DNA of 64,000 nucleotides from Antarctobacter heliothermus (GTDB lineage: Bacteria > Pseudomonadota > Alphaproteobacteria > Rhodobacterales > Rhodobacteraceae): positions 3,353,001 to 3,417,000 of the forward strand of contig NZ_CP022540.1 of the NCBI RefSeq assembly GCF_002237555.1. Direction: 5' to 3'. This document shows positions 1 to 7,425 of the stretch, one piece after another. The notes under the pieces were generated by a model. The model was not told where the DNA came from, searched no databases, and worked only from the letters and a program-made list of their open reading frames with translations. Position numbers and translations under genes: made by a program. Every line of letters starts with the position of its first letter. Positions within the stretch are counted from its first letter, which is position 1.

Positions 1-1
1 T

Positions 2-592
2 TGGCACCGTTGCGCCGGCGGAACCCTGTTTCTGGACGGCATTGGTAGCCTCAGTCAGGACACCCAACTGGCGCTGATCGACCTGATGGAACTTGGCGGT
101 GCGGTGCTGATCGGTGGCAGTTCACTGGACCTTGCCGCCGCTGCTGAAGGCGGCGACATGTCAAGCGACCTCTACTATCGGCTGGAGGTCTGCCATGTCC
201 GCATCCCGACATTGGCAGAACGCCCGGAGGATATTCCGGTACTGTTCCGACACTATGTCGCTCAGGCTGCCGAGCAAGCGGGACTGATCCCACCGGAAGT
301 GACCGAAGAAGTGATTGCTGGGATCTTGGCACAAGACTGGCCGGGTAACGCACGCGCATTGATGAGCGCGGCCATGCGGTTTGTGCTGGGGTTGGGGGAC
401 GTGGCGGTGTCCGACAATAACCTGGGGCTGAACGAACGGCTGGCGCAGGTGGAAAAATCTCTGTTGATCGAGGCGTTGCGCAAGGCCGATGGACAAGCGC
501 GTCTTGCGGCAGCGGCGCTGAAGTTGCCGCGCAAGACCTTTTACGACAAGCTGGCCAAATACGGGCTGAAGCCCGAAACCTATCGCGGCTGA
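2..592 (+). CDS. DctD-like sigma-54-type response regulator, 5'-truncated by the window edge
   Basis: Only the last 196 residues are present and the frame is open to the window edge. It starts inside the AAA+ domain at the Walker B region, read as GGTLFLDGIGSL, continues through the sensor/arginine-finger stretch (DLYYRLEVCHVRIPTLAERP), the WPGN motif and a C-terminal Fis-type helix-turn-helix ending PRKTFYDKLAKYGL. This matches C4-dicarboxylate activators of the DctD group. The Walker B pair normally reads D-E; here it is D-G, so ATP hydrolysis may be impaired. The gene lies directly upstream of dctPQM, so it probably regulates that transporter. The receiver domain and the GAFTGA region lie outside the window and cannot be judged. 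Confidence 0.85.
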   Translation, partial: WHRCAGGTLFLDGIGSLSQDTQLALIDLMELGGAVLIGGSSLDLAAAAEGGDMSSDLYYRLEVCHVRIPTLAERPEDIPVLFRHYVAQAAEQAGLIPPEVTEEVIAGILAQDWPGNARALMSAAMRFVLGLGDVAVSDNNLGLNERLAQVEKSLLIEALRKADGQARLAAAALKLPRKTFYDKLAKYGLKPETYRG

Positions 593-616
593 AACCGTCC
601 CGTCGTGTGTCATTTG

Positions 617-637
617 ATTGTGCGCAGATCGCGCAGT
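617..637 (+). promoter_or_regulatory. weak DctD-like inverted repeat
   Basis: TTGTGCG followed by the perfect arms TGCGC-AGATC-GCGCA. It has the same TTGTGCG opening as the stronger site at 761-782 but a different core, so it is a lower-confidence member of the array. Confidence 0.35.
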
Positions 638-760
638 CAGGCAGACGTGTCGATCTTTCCGCAAGGGTCAATAGATCGTCAAATCCGGTCGAATCGGTCA
701 GGTGGGTCGATCATGCCAACGTCTGCCAACGGCATGGGGAGATTCGGCACCCGGACGGAA

Positions 761-782
761 ATTGTGCGGATTTCCGCACTGG
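761..782 (+). promoter_or_regulatory. probable DctD upstream activator site
   Basis: Perfect inverted repeat GTGCGGA-TT-TCCGCAC (764-779) in the context ATTGTGCGGA...CACTGG, about 145 bases upstream of the TATGAT hexamer. The sequence resembles the TGTGCGG...CCGCACA operators I recall for DctD regulators of alphaproteobacteria. Binding by either DctD homologue in this window is inferred. Confidence 0.6.
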
Positions 783-795
783 GAGCCGAGAAACC

Positions 796-813
796 TGTGC
801 GGAGAATCACACT
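796..813 (+). promoter_or_regulatory. second, imperfect DctD-like site
   Basis: TGTGCGGA-GAA-TCACACT repeats the left arm of the 761-782 site exactly and its right arm imperfectly, about 33 bases downstream. Tandem activator sites on one face of the helix are usual for DctD promoters. Confidence 0.5.
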
Positions 814-1006
814 GCCGCAGGTTCCCGACACTGGTTGTCGGAACCGTTCGACCAGCAACGCTCTGAAATAAAATACTAAAAACCGAAGTCGGCCCGACTT
901 CACGACTCACACTTGCTATGATTCGCGCCTAACGGCTTTGATACGGGCATTCGGTGCCCGAGGAGGGGTTCCGCAACACGTCCAACATGTATCTGGGAGG
1001 ATACTC

Positions 1007-2014
1007 ATGAAAAAGTTTCTGATGACCGCCGTGGCGGCTGCCGCATTGATGTCTGGCGCTGCCACCACCGCACAGGCCGCCTGTGACGAAGGTGAGCTTG
1101 TCATCAAGTTCAGCCATGTCACCAACACCGACCGTCACCCCAAAGGCATCGCCGCGACCCTGTTGATGGAACGCGTCAATGCCGAGATGGACGGCAAGGC
1201 CTGCATGGAAGTGTTCCCGAACTCGACGCTGTATAACGACGATCAGGTGCTTGAGGCGATGCTGCAAGGCGACGTCCAACTGGCCGCGCCGTCGCTGTCG
1301 AAGTTCGAGCAGTTCACCAAGCAGTTCCGCATTTTTGACCTGCCGTTCATGTTCAAGAACATCGACGCAGTCGACGCGTTCCAGAACTCTGACACTGGTC
1401 AGGCGATGAAGGAATCGATGGTTCGTCGCGGTCTGCTGGGGCTGGCATTCTGGCACAATGGCGTGACGCAGATTTCCGCCAACAAGCCGCTGATGTCGCC
1501 TGCCGACGCCAAGGGCCTGAAATTCCGGGTTCAGCCTTCGGACGTGCTGAAGGCCAACATGGAAGCCTTGGGTGCAAGCCCGCAGCCGATGGCCTTTTCC
1601 GAAGTGTACGGCGCGCTGCAAACCGGCGTTGTGGACGGTCAGGAAAACACATGGTCCAACATCTATGGCCAGAAGTTCTTTGAGGTTCAGGACGGCATCA
1701 CCGAAACCAACCACGGTGTGATCGACTATCTGGTCGTGACCAATGTGGACTGGTGGGAAGGTCTGGACGCGGACGTCCGTGACCAATTGTCGACCATCAT
1801 CGCCGAGGTGACAGAGGCACGCAACTCTGAGTCCTTCAAGGTCAACCAAGAAGCCAAAGAGGCGATCATCGCCGCAGGTGGCGTGGTCCGCGAACTGAAT
1901 GCCGAACAGCGTCAGGCCTGGGTCGACGCGATGAAGCCGGTCTGGGAGCAGTTTGTCCAGGATGTGGGTCAGGACAACATCGACGCGGCACAGGCGATCA
2001 ACGAAAGCATGTAA
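1007..2014 (+). CDS. dctP: TRAP transporter substrate-binding protein DctP
   Basis: 335 residues. This is the periplasmic receptor that hands C4-dicarboxylates (succinate, malate, fumarate type) or a related organic acid to the DctQM membrane unit. Residues 1-24 form a classic Sec signal peptide ending TAQA before Ala25. The mature part begins with the family pattern ELVIKFSHVTN and carries the ligand-binding stretch LKFRVQPSDVLKANMEALGA, where the conserved Arg binds the substrate carboxylate, and the motif GVVDGQENTWSNI. The ATG at 1007 was chosen because GGGAGGA lies just before it; an upstream in-frame extension lacks a signal peptide. A terminator-like hairpin follows and dctQ starts 86 bases later, so the receptor can be made in excess. 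The exact substrate is not certain. Confidence 0.93.
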   Translation: MKKFLMTAVAAAALMSGAATTAQAACDEGELVIKFSHVTNTDRHPKGIAATLLMERVNAEMDGKACMEVFPNSTLYNDDQVLEAMLQGDVQLAAPSLSKFEQFTKQFRIFDLPFMFKNIDAVDAFQNSDTGQAMKESMVRRGLLGLAFWHNGVTQISANKPLMSPADAKGLKFRVQPSDVLKANMEALGASPQPMAFSEVYGALQTGVVDGQENTWSNIYGQKFFEVQDGITETNHGVIDYLVVTNVDWWEGLDADVRDQLSTIIAEVTEARNSESFKVNQEAKEAIIAAGGVVRELNAEQRQAWVDAMKPVWEQFVQDVGQDNIDAAQAINESM

Positions 2015-2032
2015 CAGGCCGGAATGCCTGTG

Positions 2033-2069
2033 ACCCGGCCCCTGTGAACGGATAGGGGCCGGGTTTTTT
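2033..2069 (+). terminator. intrinsic terminator/attenuator between dctP and dctQ
   Basis: Stem ACCCGGCCCC (2033-2042) pairs with GGGGCCGGGT (2055-2064) and is followed by five further T residues. It stands inside the operon, so it probably lowers transcription of dctQM relative to dctP. Confidence 0.85.
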
Positions 2070-2100
2070 GTATCCGCAAACGGGACGACGAGGGGGGACC

Positions 2101-2835
2101 ATGTCAGCTCACAATCCACCGAACGGGATGTTCGGGCGTTTCATCGATGAACTGGAAGAGACGGTGATAGCGCTCATTCTGGGTGCCATGACGATCATCA
2201 CCTTCATCAACGTGGTCCTGCGCTATGGCGTGAACAGCAGGTTCGGGCGCTGGATCGAGGACTCGTTGGGCGTGGATCTGCCCGGCGGTCTGATCTGGGG
2301 GCTGGAGGCGACGTCTTTCCTGTTTGCCTGGCTGGTGCTGTTCGGGGTCAGCTATGCAGTCAAGAAGACCGCCAATCTGGGGGTCGATGCGGTTCTGAAC
2401 CTCGTGTCTGCGCCCGTCCGCAAGACCCTGACCCTGATCGCGGCGGCCGTCTGCATTGCATATGCTTTCCTGCTGCTTAAGGGCGCGTGGGACTACTGGG
2501 CGAACTTTATCAACCTGCCACAGACGACCGGGCGCTGGTTTCCGACTGGATTTGAGGAAATGAAGCGCACCTCCTATCGCAGCTGGTACGAGGTCGTCGA
2601 CATTCGGATGCCAGAGTGGCTGCGGTTCATTGAGCCGTGGGTCAATGAAGGCGAAGCCTATGAAAAAATCCCGCGCTTTATTCCCTATTTCATCCTGCCT
2701 TTTGGCGCGGCCTTGCTGTTGCTGCGGTTCGTTCAGGCGACGGTGCGCGTCTGGCGCGGCCATGAAGACAGCTTGATCGTCAGCCACGAAGCCGAAGACG
2801 CGGTCGAAGACGTCGCGCATCTGAACAAGGACTGA
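2101..2835 (+). CDS. dctQ: TRAP transporter small permease DctQ
   Basis: 244 residues with four hydrophobic segments: two near residues 20-40 and 65-90, one near 105-125 and one near 200-220. The fold and the motifs VVLRYGVNSRF and SFLFAWLVLFGVSYAVKK are those of the small TRAP permease, which pairs with DctM in the inner membrane. At 244 residues it is longer than the usual 160-200; the excess is a hydrophilic insert between the last two membrane segments (about 130-195), as in a subset of roseobacter DctQ proteins. ATG 2101 has a GGGGGA ribosome site. It ends four bases before dctM. Confidence 0.88.
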   Translation: MSAHNPPNGMFGRFIDELEETVIALILGAMTIITFINVVLRYGVNSRFGRWIEDSLGVDLPGGLIWGLEATSFLFAWLVLFGVSYAVKKTANLGVDAVLNLVSAPVRKTLTLIAAAVCIAYAFLLLKGAWDYWANFINLPQTTGRWFPTGFEEMKRTSYRSWYEVVDIRMPEWLRFIEPWVNEGEAYEKIPRFIPYFILPFGAALLLLRFVQATVRVWRGHEDSLIVSHEAEDAVEDVAHLNKD

Positions 2836-2839
2836 TCCC

Positions 2840-4270
2840 ATGGATGTTGTCATTCTCTTCGCCATGGTGATCGGCCTGATGCTGATCGGCGTGCCGATTG
2901 CTGTCTCGCTCGGGTTTTCCTCGATCGTCTTTCTGCTGGTGCTCAGCGACACCTCGTTGGCCTCGATCGCGCAGACCTTCTTTCAGGCAATGGCGGGGCA
3001 CTATACGCTGCTGGCGATCCCGTTCTTTGTCTTGGCCTCATCGTTTATGTCGACGGGCGGCGTGGCGCAGCGGATCATCCGCTTTTCCATCGCCTGTGTC
3101 GGGCACCTGCCGGGGGGCCTTGCCATTGCGGGCGTCTTTGCCTGCATGTTGTTCGCCGCGCTGTCTGGGTCGTCGCCGGCAACTGTTGTGGCTATTGGCT
3201 CCATCGTGATCGCCGGGATGCGGCAGGTGGGGTACTCCAAGGACTTCGCCGCCGGTGTCATCGCCAACGCGGGCACACTGGGCATCCTGATCCCGCCGTC
3301 CATCGTGATGGTGGTTTATGCCTCGGCCACCGATGTATCGGTTGGCCGGATGTTCATGGCCGGGGTCATTCCGGGGCTGATGGCGGGCACCATGCTGATG
3401 GCGACGATCTACATCATCGCCCGCGTCCGCAGCCTGCCGAAGGGCGAATGGAAAGGCTGGGGAGAGGTGGCCGAGTCCGGCGGCGATGCGCTCTGGGGTC
3501 TGTTGCTGATCGTGATCATCCTTGGCGGCATCTATGGTGGTATCTTTACCCCCACAGAGGCGGCGGCGGTTGCGGCGGTTTACGCCTTTATCATCGCCAC
3601 CTTTGTCTATCGCGACATGGGGCCGCTGGCGAACAAGGAGGGCGGGCCGAACACGCCTTTGATGCGCAAGCCTATCGCGCTGGTGACTGCGTTTTTCCAC
3701 AAGGACACCAAGGACACGCTGTTCGAGGCGGGCAAGCTGACGGTGACGCTGATGTTCATCATCGCGAACGCGCTGATCCTCAAGCATGTGCTGACCGATG
3801 AGCAGATCCCGCAGAAGATTGCGGGGGCGATGCTGGACGCGGGCTTTGGTCCGATCATGTTTCTTGTGATCGTCAACGTGATCCTGCTGATCGGCGGCCA
3901 GTTCATGGAGCCGTCGGGCCTGCTGGTGATCGTGGCGCCGCTGGTGTTTCCGATCGCGCTGCAACTGGGCATCGATCCGATCCATCTGGGCATCATCATG
4001 GTGGTGAACATGGAGATCGGGATGATCACGCCGCCTGTGGGTCTGAACCTTTTCGTGACCTCGGGTGTGGCGGGCATGCCGATGATGCGGGTGGTGCGGG
4101 CGGCGCTGCCGTTCCTGGCGGTGCTGTTCGTCTTCCTGATCATGGTGACATATATTCCGATCATCTCGACGGTGCTGCCGGACGCGGTGATGGGGCCGCA
4201 GATCAATTGTGAGGGCGCGCCGCCGACGAACCAGTTGGAAGCAGCGTTCTGTGAGGCGCGATCGAAGTGA
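2840..4270 (+). CDS. dctM: TRAP transporter large permease DctM
   Basis: 476 residues, about 12-13 membrane helices. It is the sodium-coupled transport subunit. Typical family segments are visible: AALSGSSPATVVAIGS, GTLGILIPPSIVMVVY, GGIYGGIFTPTEAAAVAAVYA and MEIGMITPPVGLNLFV; the last two carry the ligand/ion loops of the two helical hairpins. A hydrophilic insert near residues 265-300 and a hydrophilic tail (about 455-476) with two cysteines add to the usual ~430 residues. Only four bases separate it from dctQ, so translation is coupled. A strong terminator follows immediately. Confidence 0.93.
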   Translation: MDVVILFAMVIGLMLIGVPIAVSLGFSSIVFLLVLSDTSLASIAQTFFQAMAGHYTLLAIPFFVLASSFMSTGGVAQRIIRFSIACVGHLPGGLAIAGVFACMLFAALSGSSPATVVAIGSIVIAGMRQVGYSKDFAAGVIANAGTLGILIPPSIVMVVYASATDVSVGRMFMAGVIPGLMAGTMLMATIYIIARVRSLPKGEWKGWGEVAESGGDALWGLLLIVIILGGIYGGIFTPTEAAAVAAVYAFIIATFVYRDMGPLANKEGGPNTPLMRKPIALVTAFFHKDTKDTLFEAGKLTVTLMFIIANALILKHVLTDEQIPQKIAGAMLDAGFGPIMFLVIVNVILLIGGQFMEPSGLLVIVAPLVFPIALQLGIDPIHLGIIMVVNMEIGMITPPVGLNLFVTSGVAGMPMMRVVRAALPFLAVLFVFLIMVTYIPIISTVLPDAVMGPQINCEGAPPTNQLEAAFCEARSK

Positions 4271-4300
4271 AAAAAAGGGCCGGGAGACCGGCCCTTTTTT
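4271..4300 (+). terminator. intrinsic terminator of dctPQM
   Basis: GGGCCGG-GAGA-CCGGCCC (4277-4294) followed by TTTTTT, directly after the dctM stop codon. Confidence 0.92.
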
Positions 4301-4304
4301 CATG

Positions 4305-4367
4305 TGTCCACGCGTGGACAGGTTTTGGGGTATGGAAGATCAAGGGGTTACAGCGACGGTTTTACCT
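4305..4367. repeat. TGTCCACGCGTGGACA palindrome element, copy 1
   Basis: A perfect 16-bp palindrome (4305-4320) followed at 4338-4367 by AAGATCAAGGGG and TTACAGCGACGGTTTTAC. The same palindrome plus a closely similar tail recurs in reverse orientation at 63228-63286 next to gap. The paired layout argues for one extragenic element rather than chance. Confidence 0.55.
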
Positions 4368-4448
4368 TGGGTTAAGGTTTGACCGGGGCGTTGGGGGGAG
4401 CGTCCGGTGGGTTAATTTTGGGGTGTGGCGGTTTAATGGGTGCGGTGA

Positions 4449-4474
4449 GTGCCGGGCTGAAGCCCGGCCTACGG
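4449..4474 (+). repeat. REP-like hairpin, copy 1
   Basis: GCCGGGCT-GA-AGCCCGGC inside an identical 26-base sequence that recurs at 6491-6516. Read on the minus strand it begins GTAGGCCGGGCTTCAGCCCG and supplies the TAG stop codon of the XRE/TPR gene. This looks like a REP sequence of the kind spread by RAYT transposases; no such transposase is in the window. Confidence 0.7.
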
Positions 4475-6112
4475 GGTGTTGAGAGCGGCGAGTTTTTCTT
4501 TGAGACGGGTTTTAAGTTTGGTGGCGGTGCCGAAGTCGTAGGGCATGTGTTCGGGATCATAGACCTCCAGCGCGGCGGTGACATGATCCAGTGCGGCGCG
4601 CAGGTGGGGCAAAGGATCCGTGCATGTGTCGTGCTCAGCCTGCGCATCTTCCGTCGAGGCAAGGTTGTACTGTGTTTCGGCCCAATAAACGGGATGTACG
4701 TCGCGGACACGGACCTCGAGTGTTGCTCTGTAGGCGGTGACCGCCTGCGCCAGCAGCGCTGCGCCTTCGGGGCCGTCAGTGCGGATGCCCTGGGTTGCGA
4801 GCGAATTGGCGAGGTTGCTCTGCGCGCCGGCCCAATCCACCGGATGTACATCGCGGGTATACACCTCCAATGCAGCGCGAAATGCCATAACCGCCTGTGC
4901 CAGCCTTGTGGCGTCTTCCATGCGTGTGGCCTGAACTTCGAGGGTAACGCCAAAGTTGTTTTGCGTCATCGCCCACTGGACGGGGTGCTTTTCGATTGTG
5001 CGCACTTCGAGGGCGGCGCGATAGGCGGAGACCGCCTGCTCGAGCAGCGCCATGCTTTCGGGGCCTTCGGCCCGACTGCTCTGGTTTCGGAGGGCTGAGG
5101 CGAGGTTGTTTTGTGTCATTGCCCATTGTTCGGGATGTTTTTCGCGGGTGCGGACCTCCAGCGCGGAGCGATAGGCGCTGACCGCCTGCTCCAAAAGCGC
5201 CGCGCCCTTGGGGCCGTCTGTGCGGGTGCCTTGGTTTCGGAGCGCTGATCCTAGGTTTGAAAGCGCTTTGCCGCGAAGGATTTCACTGCCTTCCCGTCCC
5301 GCGATATGGGCGCATTTTTCCCAGAACTCTACCGCGATCCGCAGCCCGTCGCCACCGTAGCGCAGCCCTTGGTAGTAAAACTTCGCGCCATATTTCAAGC
5401 GACGGCGGGCGGGTTCCAGTGGGTCGACGATGGCAAAGCTGTCGGCGGCGTCGAGGAGCAGCGCGCGGGCAAAATCAACACGTTGTCGCAGCAGGGCGGC
5501 GTCGGCGCGGATTTCTGCGGCCTTGGCGGCCTCGTCCTTGGCGATTTCCTGCACGCGGGACAGGAGGGTTTCGACCTCATCCAGATCGCCGCTGTCAAAG
5601 GCGGCCATGGCCGAGGTCTTGAGGTTTGACAGCGCCTTTACGCCCTCGTCGATGGCGTCGACCTCGGCCCGCAGGGCGCGGTAGTCTTGAGCCGTATTGG
5701 TGAGGAATTCGATCAGCGCGCCGTCGCTGGCCTCATAGGGTTTGTCCAGTTCAAACCGGCTGGCAAGGGTTTCGAGTTGCGCGCGGGTGAGGGTTTGCAG
5801 GTCTGACAGGGCCTGTTCGAGAGAGCCTTTTTCGGTGCGGAGAGTCAGAAGCTCGTCGTCGGTGACGGACTTGGCGTCGGTGGCTTGGGCCTTGAGCGCC
5901 CCGATGGTTTTCGAGGTGATTCCAAGAAAGTCACAGATCGGGCGATAGACCTTGGCCTGCGGTCGGGCGACCTTGCCCGTCTCATAGTCGCCGATTCTGC
6001 GGACGTAGTTTTCGTCGTCAAAGACCTCTTGGGCGAGGGCGAGTTGTGTCAGCCGCTGCGCTTCGCGCGCTTCGAGGATTTCGGCCCCCAGAAGTTCCCC
6101 AAAAGAAGCCAT
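4469..6112 (-). CDS. XRE-type DNA-binding protein with coiled coil and TPR-like repeats
   Basis: 547 residues. Residues 1-70 form a helix-turn-helix of the XRE/Cro type (LTQLALAQEVF...YVRRIGDYETG). Residues about 75-215 are predicted coiled coil, rich in Glu, Ala and Leu. The C-terminal half holds five ~50-residue units (about 286-532) with the core ALEVRTREKHPEQWAMTQN followed by NLASALRNQ, a TPR variant longer than the 34-residue norm. Such proteins sense or scaffold through the TPR array while binding DNA; the target is unknown. The stop codon lies in a REP-like hairpin, suggesting the 3' end was reshaped by that element. It is transcribed away from a small-protein gene at 6246. Confidence 0.75.
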   Translation of the reverse strand: MASFGELLGAEILEAREAQRLTQLALAQEVFDDENYVRRIGDYETGKVARPQAKVYRPICDFLGITSKTIGALKAQATDAKSVTDDELLTLRTEKGSLEQALSDLQTLTRAQLETLASRFELDKPYEASDGALIEFLTNTAQDYRALRAEVDAIDEGVKALSNLKTSAMAAFDSGDLDEVETLLSRVQEIAKDEAAKAAEIRADAALLRQRVDFARALLLDAADSFAIVDPLEPARRRLKYGAKFYYQGLRYGGDGLRIAVEFWEKCAHIAGREGSEILRGKALSNLGSALRNQGTRTDGPKGAALLEQAVSAYRSALEVRTREKHPEQWAMTQNNLASALRNQSSRAEGPESMALLEQAVSAYRAALEVRTIEKHPVQWAMTQNNFGVTLEVQATRMEDATRLAQAVMAFRAALEVYTRDVHPVDWAGAQSNLANSLATQGIRTDGPEGAALLAQAVTAYRATLEVRVRDVHPVYWAETQYNLASTEDAQAEHDTCTDPLPHLRAALDHVTAALEVYDPEHMPYDFGTATKLKTRLKEKLAALNTP

Positions 6113-6245
6113 TCGTCCTCAATCGTCCCGTTCCGTCCCCGGACCGACGTCACGGTCGGCGGCGCAATTGCCGCATCTTTAGGGTGTCTTCGGACAAACC
6201 TTAGCAACCGGCTGGCCAGCCCTCAAAGACTTAATGGAGAGCGAT

Positions 6246-6425
6246 ATGGAAATGGTGATCGGATTGGCGCGGCGGTTGGTGGATATGATCTCGTGCCATC
6301 ATGCGATGTATCTGGTGTTGGCGGCGGTCTATGCGGCGGCGGAGATGCAGTTGTGCGACAAGGCACTGGTGAGCGAGGTGGCGATGTTTGTGTATTTCAC
6401 GCTGGCGGTGCGGTCCGGGCATTGA
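6246..6425 (+). CDS. small hydrophobic protein of unknown function
   Basis: 59 residues, mostly helical and hydrophobic (about 20-32 and 44-55), with two Cys and the unusual stretch SCHHAMY. GGAGAG lies seven bases before the ATG at 6246; an in-frame ATG at 6234 would place this ribosome site inside the gene, so 6246 is preferred. It has its own terminator at 6440. I do not recognise the family. Position opposite the XRE/TPR gene, with only 133 bases between their starts, hints at shared regulation. Confidence 0.6.
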   Translation: MEMVIGLARRLVDMISCHHAMYLVLAAVYAAAEMQLCDKALVSEVAMFVYFTLAVRSGH

Positions 6426-6439
6426 GGACGCTGGGAAAG

Positions 6440-6466
6440 CGGCGCTCGGAGGAGCGCCGTTTCTTG
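6440..6466 (+). terminator. terminator of the small-protein gene
   Basis: CGGCGCTC-GGAG-GAGCGCCG (6440-6459) followed by TTTCTT. Confidence 0.8.
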
Positions 6467-6490
6467 GTTGAAGGGCCGGGTTTGCCGGGG

Positions 6491-6516
6491 GTGCCGGGCT
6501 GAAGCCCGGCCTACGG
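6491..6516 (+). repeat. REP-like hairpin, copy 2
   Basis: Identical over 26 bases, and in the same orientation, to 4449-4474. It lies 16 bases past the tpiA stop codon and may also act as the tpiA 3' hairpin. The two copies bracket the XRE/TPR and small-protein genes. Confidence 0.7.
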
Positions 6517-6532
6517 GGGGCCAGCGGCGGCT

Positions 6533-7285
6533 CTATGCCTCCATCGGGGCGTTGTTCAGGGCCTCGATGATGGGGCCGAAGTCTGTGGCTTTGAGGGAGG
6601 CTCCGCCGACCAGTGCGCCGTCCACGTTGGGGACGGCAAAGATCTCGACCGCATTGGATGGTTTGACCGAGCCGCCATAGAGGATGCGGGTGGAGCGGCC
6701 CACGCCTGCGCCAAAGCGGCGTTCCAGACGGGCGCGGATAAAGCCGTGGACCTCGGCGATCTGGTCAAGCGTTGGCACCTTGCCGGTGCCGATGGCCCAG
6801 ACCGGCTCATAGGCCACCACAAGGCGGTGGGCGGTGGCGCCGTCGGGGATCGACCCGGCAAGCTGTCCGCCGATGATGTCCAGCGTGTTGGCGTGCTCGC
6901 GCTGCTCCAGCGTTTCACCAACGCAGACAACGGCTGTCAGACCGGCTTCCCAAGCGGCGCGGGTCTTGTCGCGGACCTGGGCGTCGGATTCACCATGGTC
7001 GGCGCGGCGCTCTGAGTGGCCGAGGATCACATAGCTGGCCCCGGCATCGGCAAGCTGGGCGGCGGAGAGGTCGCCGGTGTGCGCGCCCGAGGCGGCGGTG
7101 TGGCAGTCCTGCCCGCCGATGGCGATGTCCGGGGTCGTGTCGGCGGCAAGGGCAATCAAAGTGGCGGGCGGACAGATCAACACCTCTGCCGCGCCATCGG
7201 CGGCAGTGGCCATTGCGGACAGTTCCGTCAAAGACGCCTTTGTCCCGTTCATTTTCCAGTTGCCTGCGGCCAGTTTGCGTCGCAT
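6533..7285 (-). CDS. tpiA: triosephosphate isomerase
   Basis: 250 residues, the normal length. It interconverts dihydroxyacetone phosphate and glyceraldehyde 3-phosphate in glycolysis and gluconeogenesis. The N-terminal AAGNWKMNG carries the catalytic Lys, ILGHSERR the catalytic His, and [14 protein letters not shown] the catalytic Glu and the mobile loop 6; GGSVKP near residue 205 binds phosphate. GGGAGACGCAG before the ATG supports the start. The gene stands alone between the REP copy and a divergent oxygenase gene. Confidence 0.97.
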   Translation of the reverse strand: MRRKLAAGNWKMNGTKASLTELSAMATAADGAAEVLICPPATLIALAADTTPDIAIGGQDCHTAASGAHTGDLSAAQLADAGASYVILGHSERRADHGESDAQVRDKTRAAWEAGLTAVVCVGETLEQREHANTLDIIGGQLAGSIPDGATAHRLVVAYEPVWAIGTGKVPTLDQIAEVHGFIRARLERRFGAGVGRSTRILYGGSVKPSNAVEIFAVPNVDGALVGGASLKATDFGPIIEALNNAPMEA

Positions 7286-7425
7286 CTGCGTCTCCCTGTT
7301 TTGCTGTTCAGTGTCACCGGGCAGGGCGCGGCGTCAAGCCCGCTTGCGGCGCGCGCGACGACGTGACAAGCCGGGGCGGCACAGGTGCAGGACAGGCGCG
7401 CGGCGGGCGCAGGAGGAGTGTGCGG

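Larger units (their letters stand above)
593..1006 (+). promoter_or_regulatory. dctP upstream regulatory region
   Basis: This 414-base stretch holds no credible gene. It contains three related inverted repeats at 617-637, 761-782 and 796-813 that resemble DctD upstream activator sites, a 7-bp-arm hairpin GAAGTCG-GCC-CGACTTC at 885-901, and a good -10 hexamer TATGAT at 917-922, 84 bases before the dctP start. No convincing -35 lies upstream of that -10, as expected for an activator-dependent promoter. I saw no GG-N10-GC sigma-54 element. The assignment to dctP is inferred from position. Confidence 0.6.

Noticed and set aside
593..1006. Sigma-54 (-24/-12) promoter for dctP
   Set aside because: No GG-N10-GC pair found near the gene; the best core element is TATGAT at 917.
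929..2119. 396-codon minus-strand frame opposite dctP
   Set aside because: Shadow of dctP in a high-GC genome; His/Arg/Leu-rich composition, no motif, no ribosome site.
4379..5098. 239-codon Gly-rich plus-strand frame
   Set aside because: Mirror of the repeats in the XRE/TPR gene; composition reflects its complementary codons.
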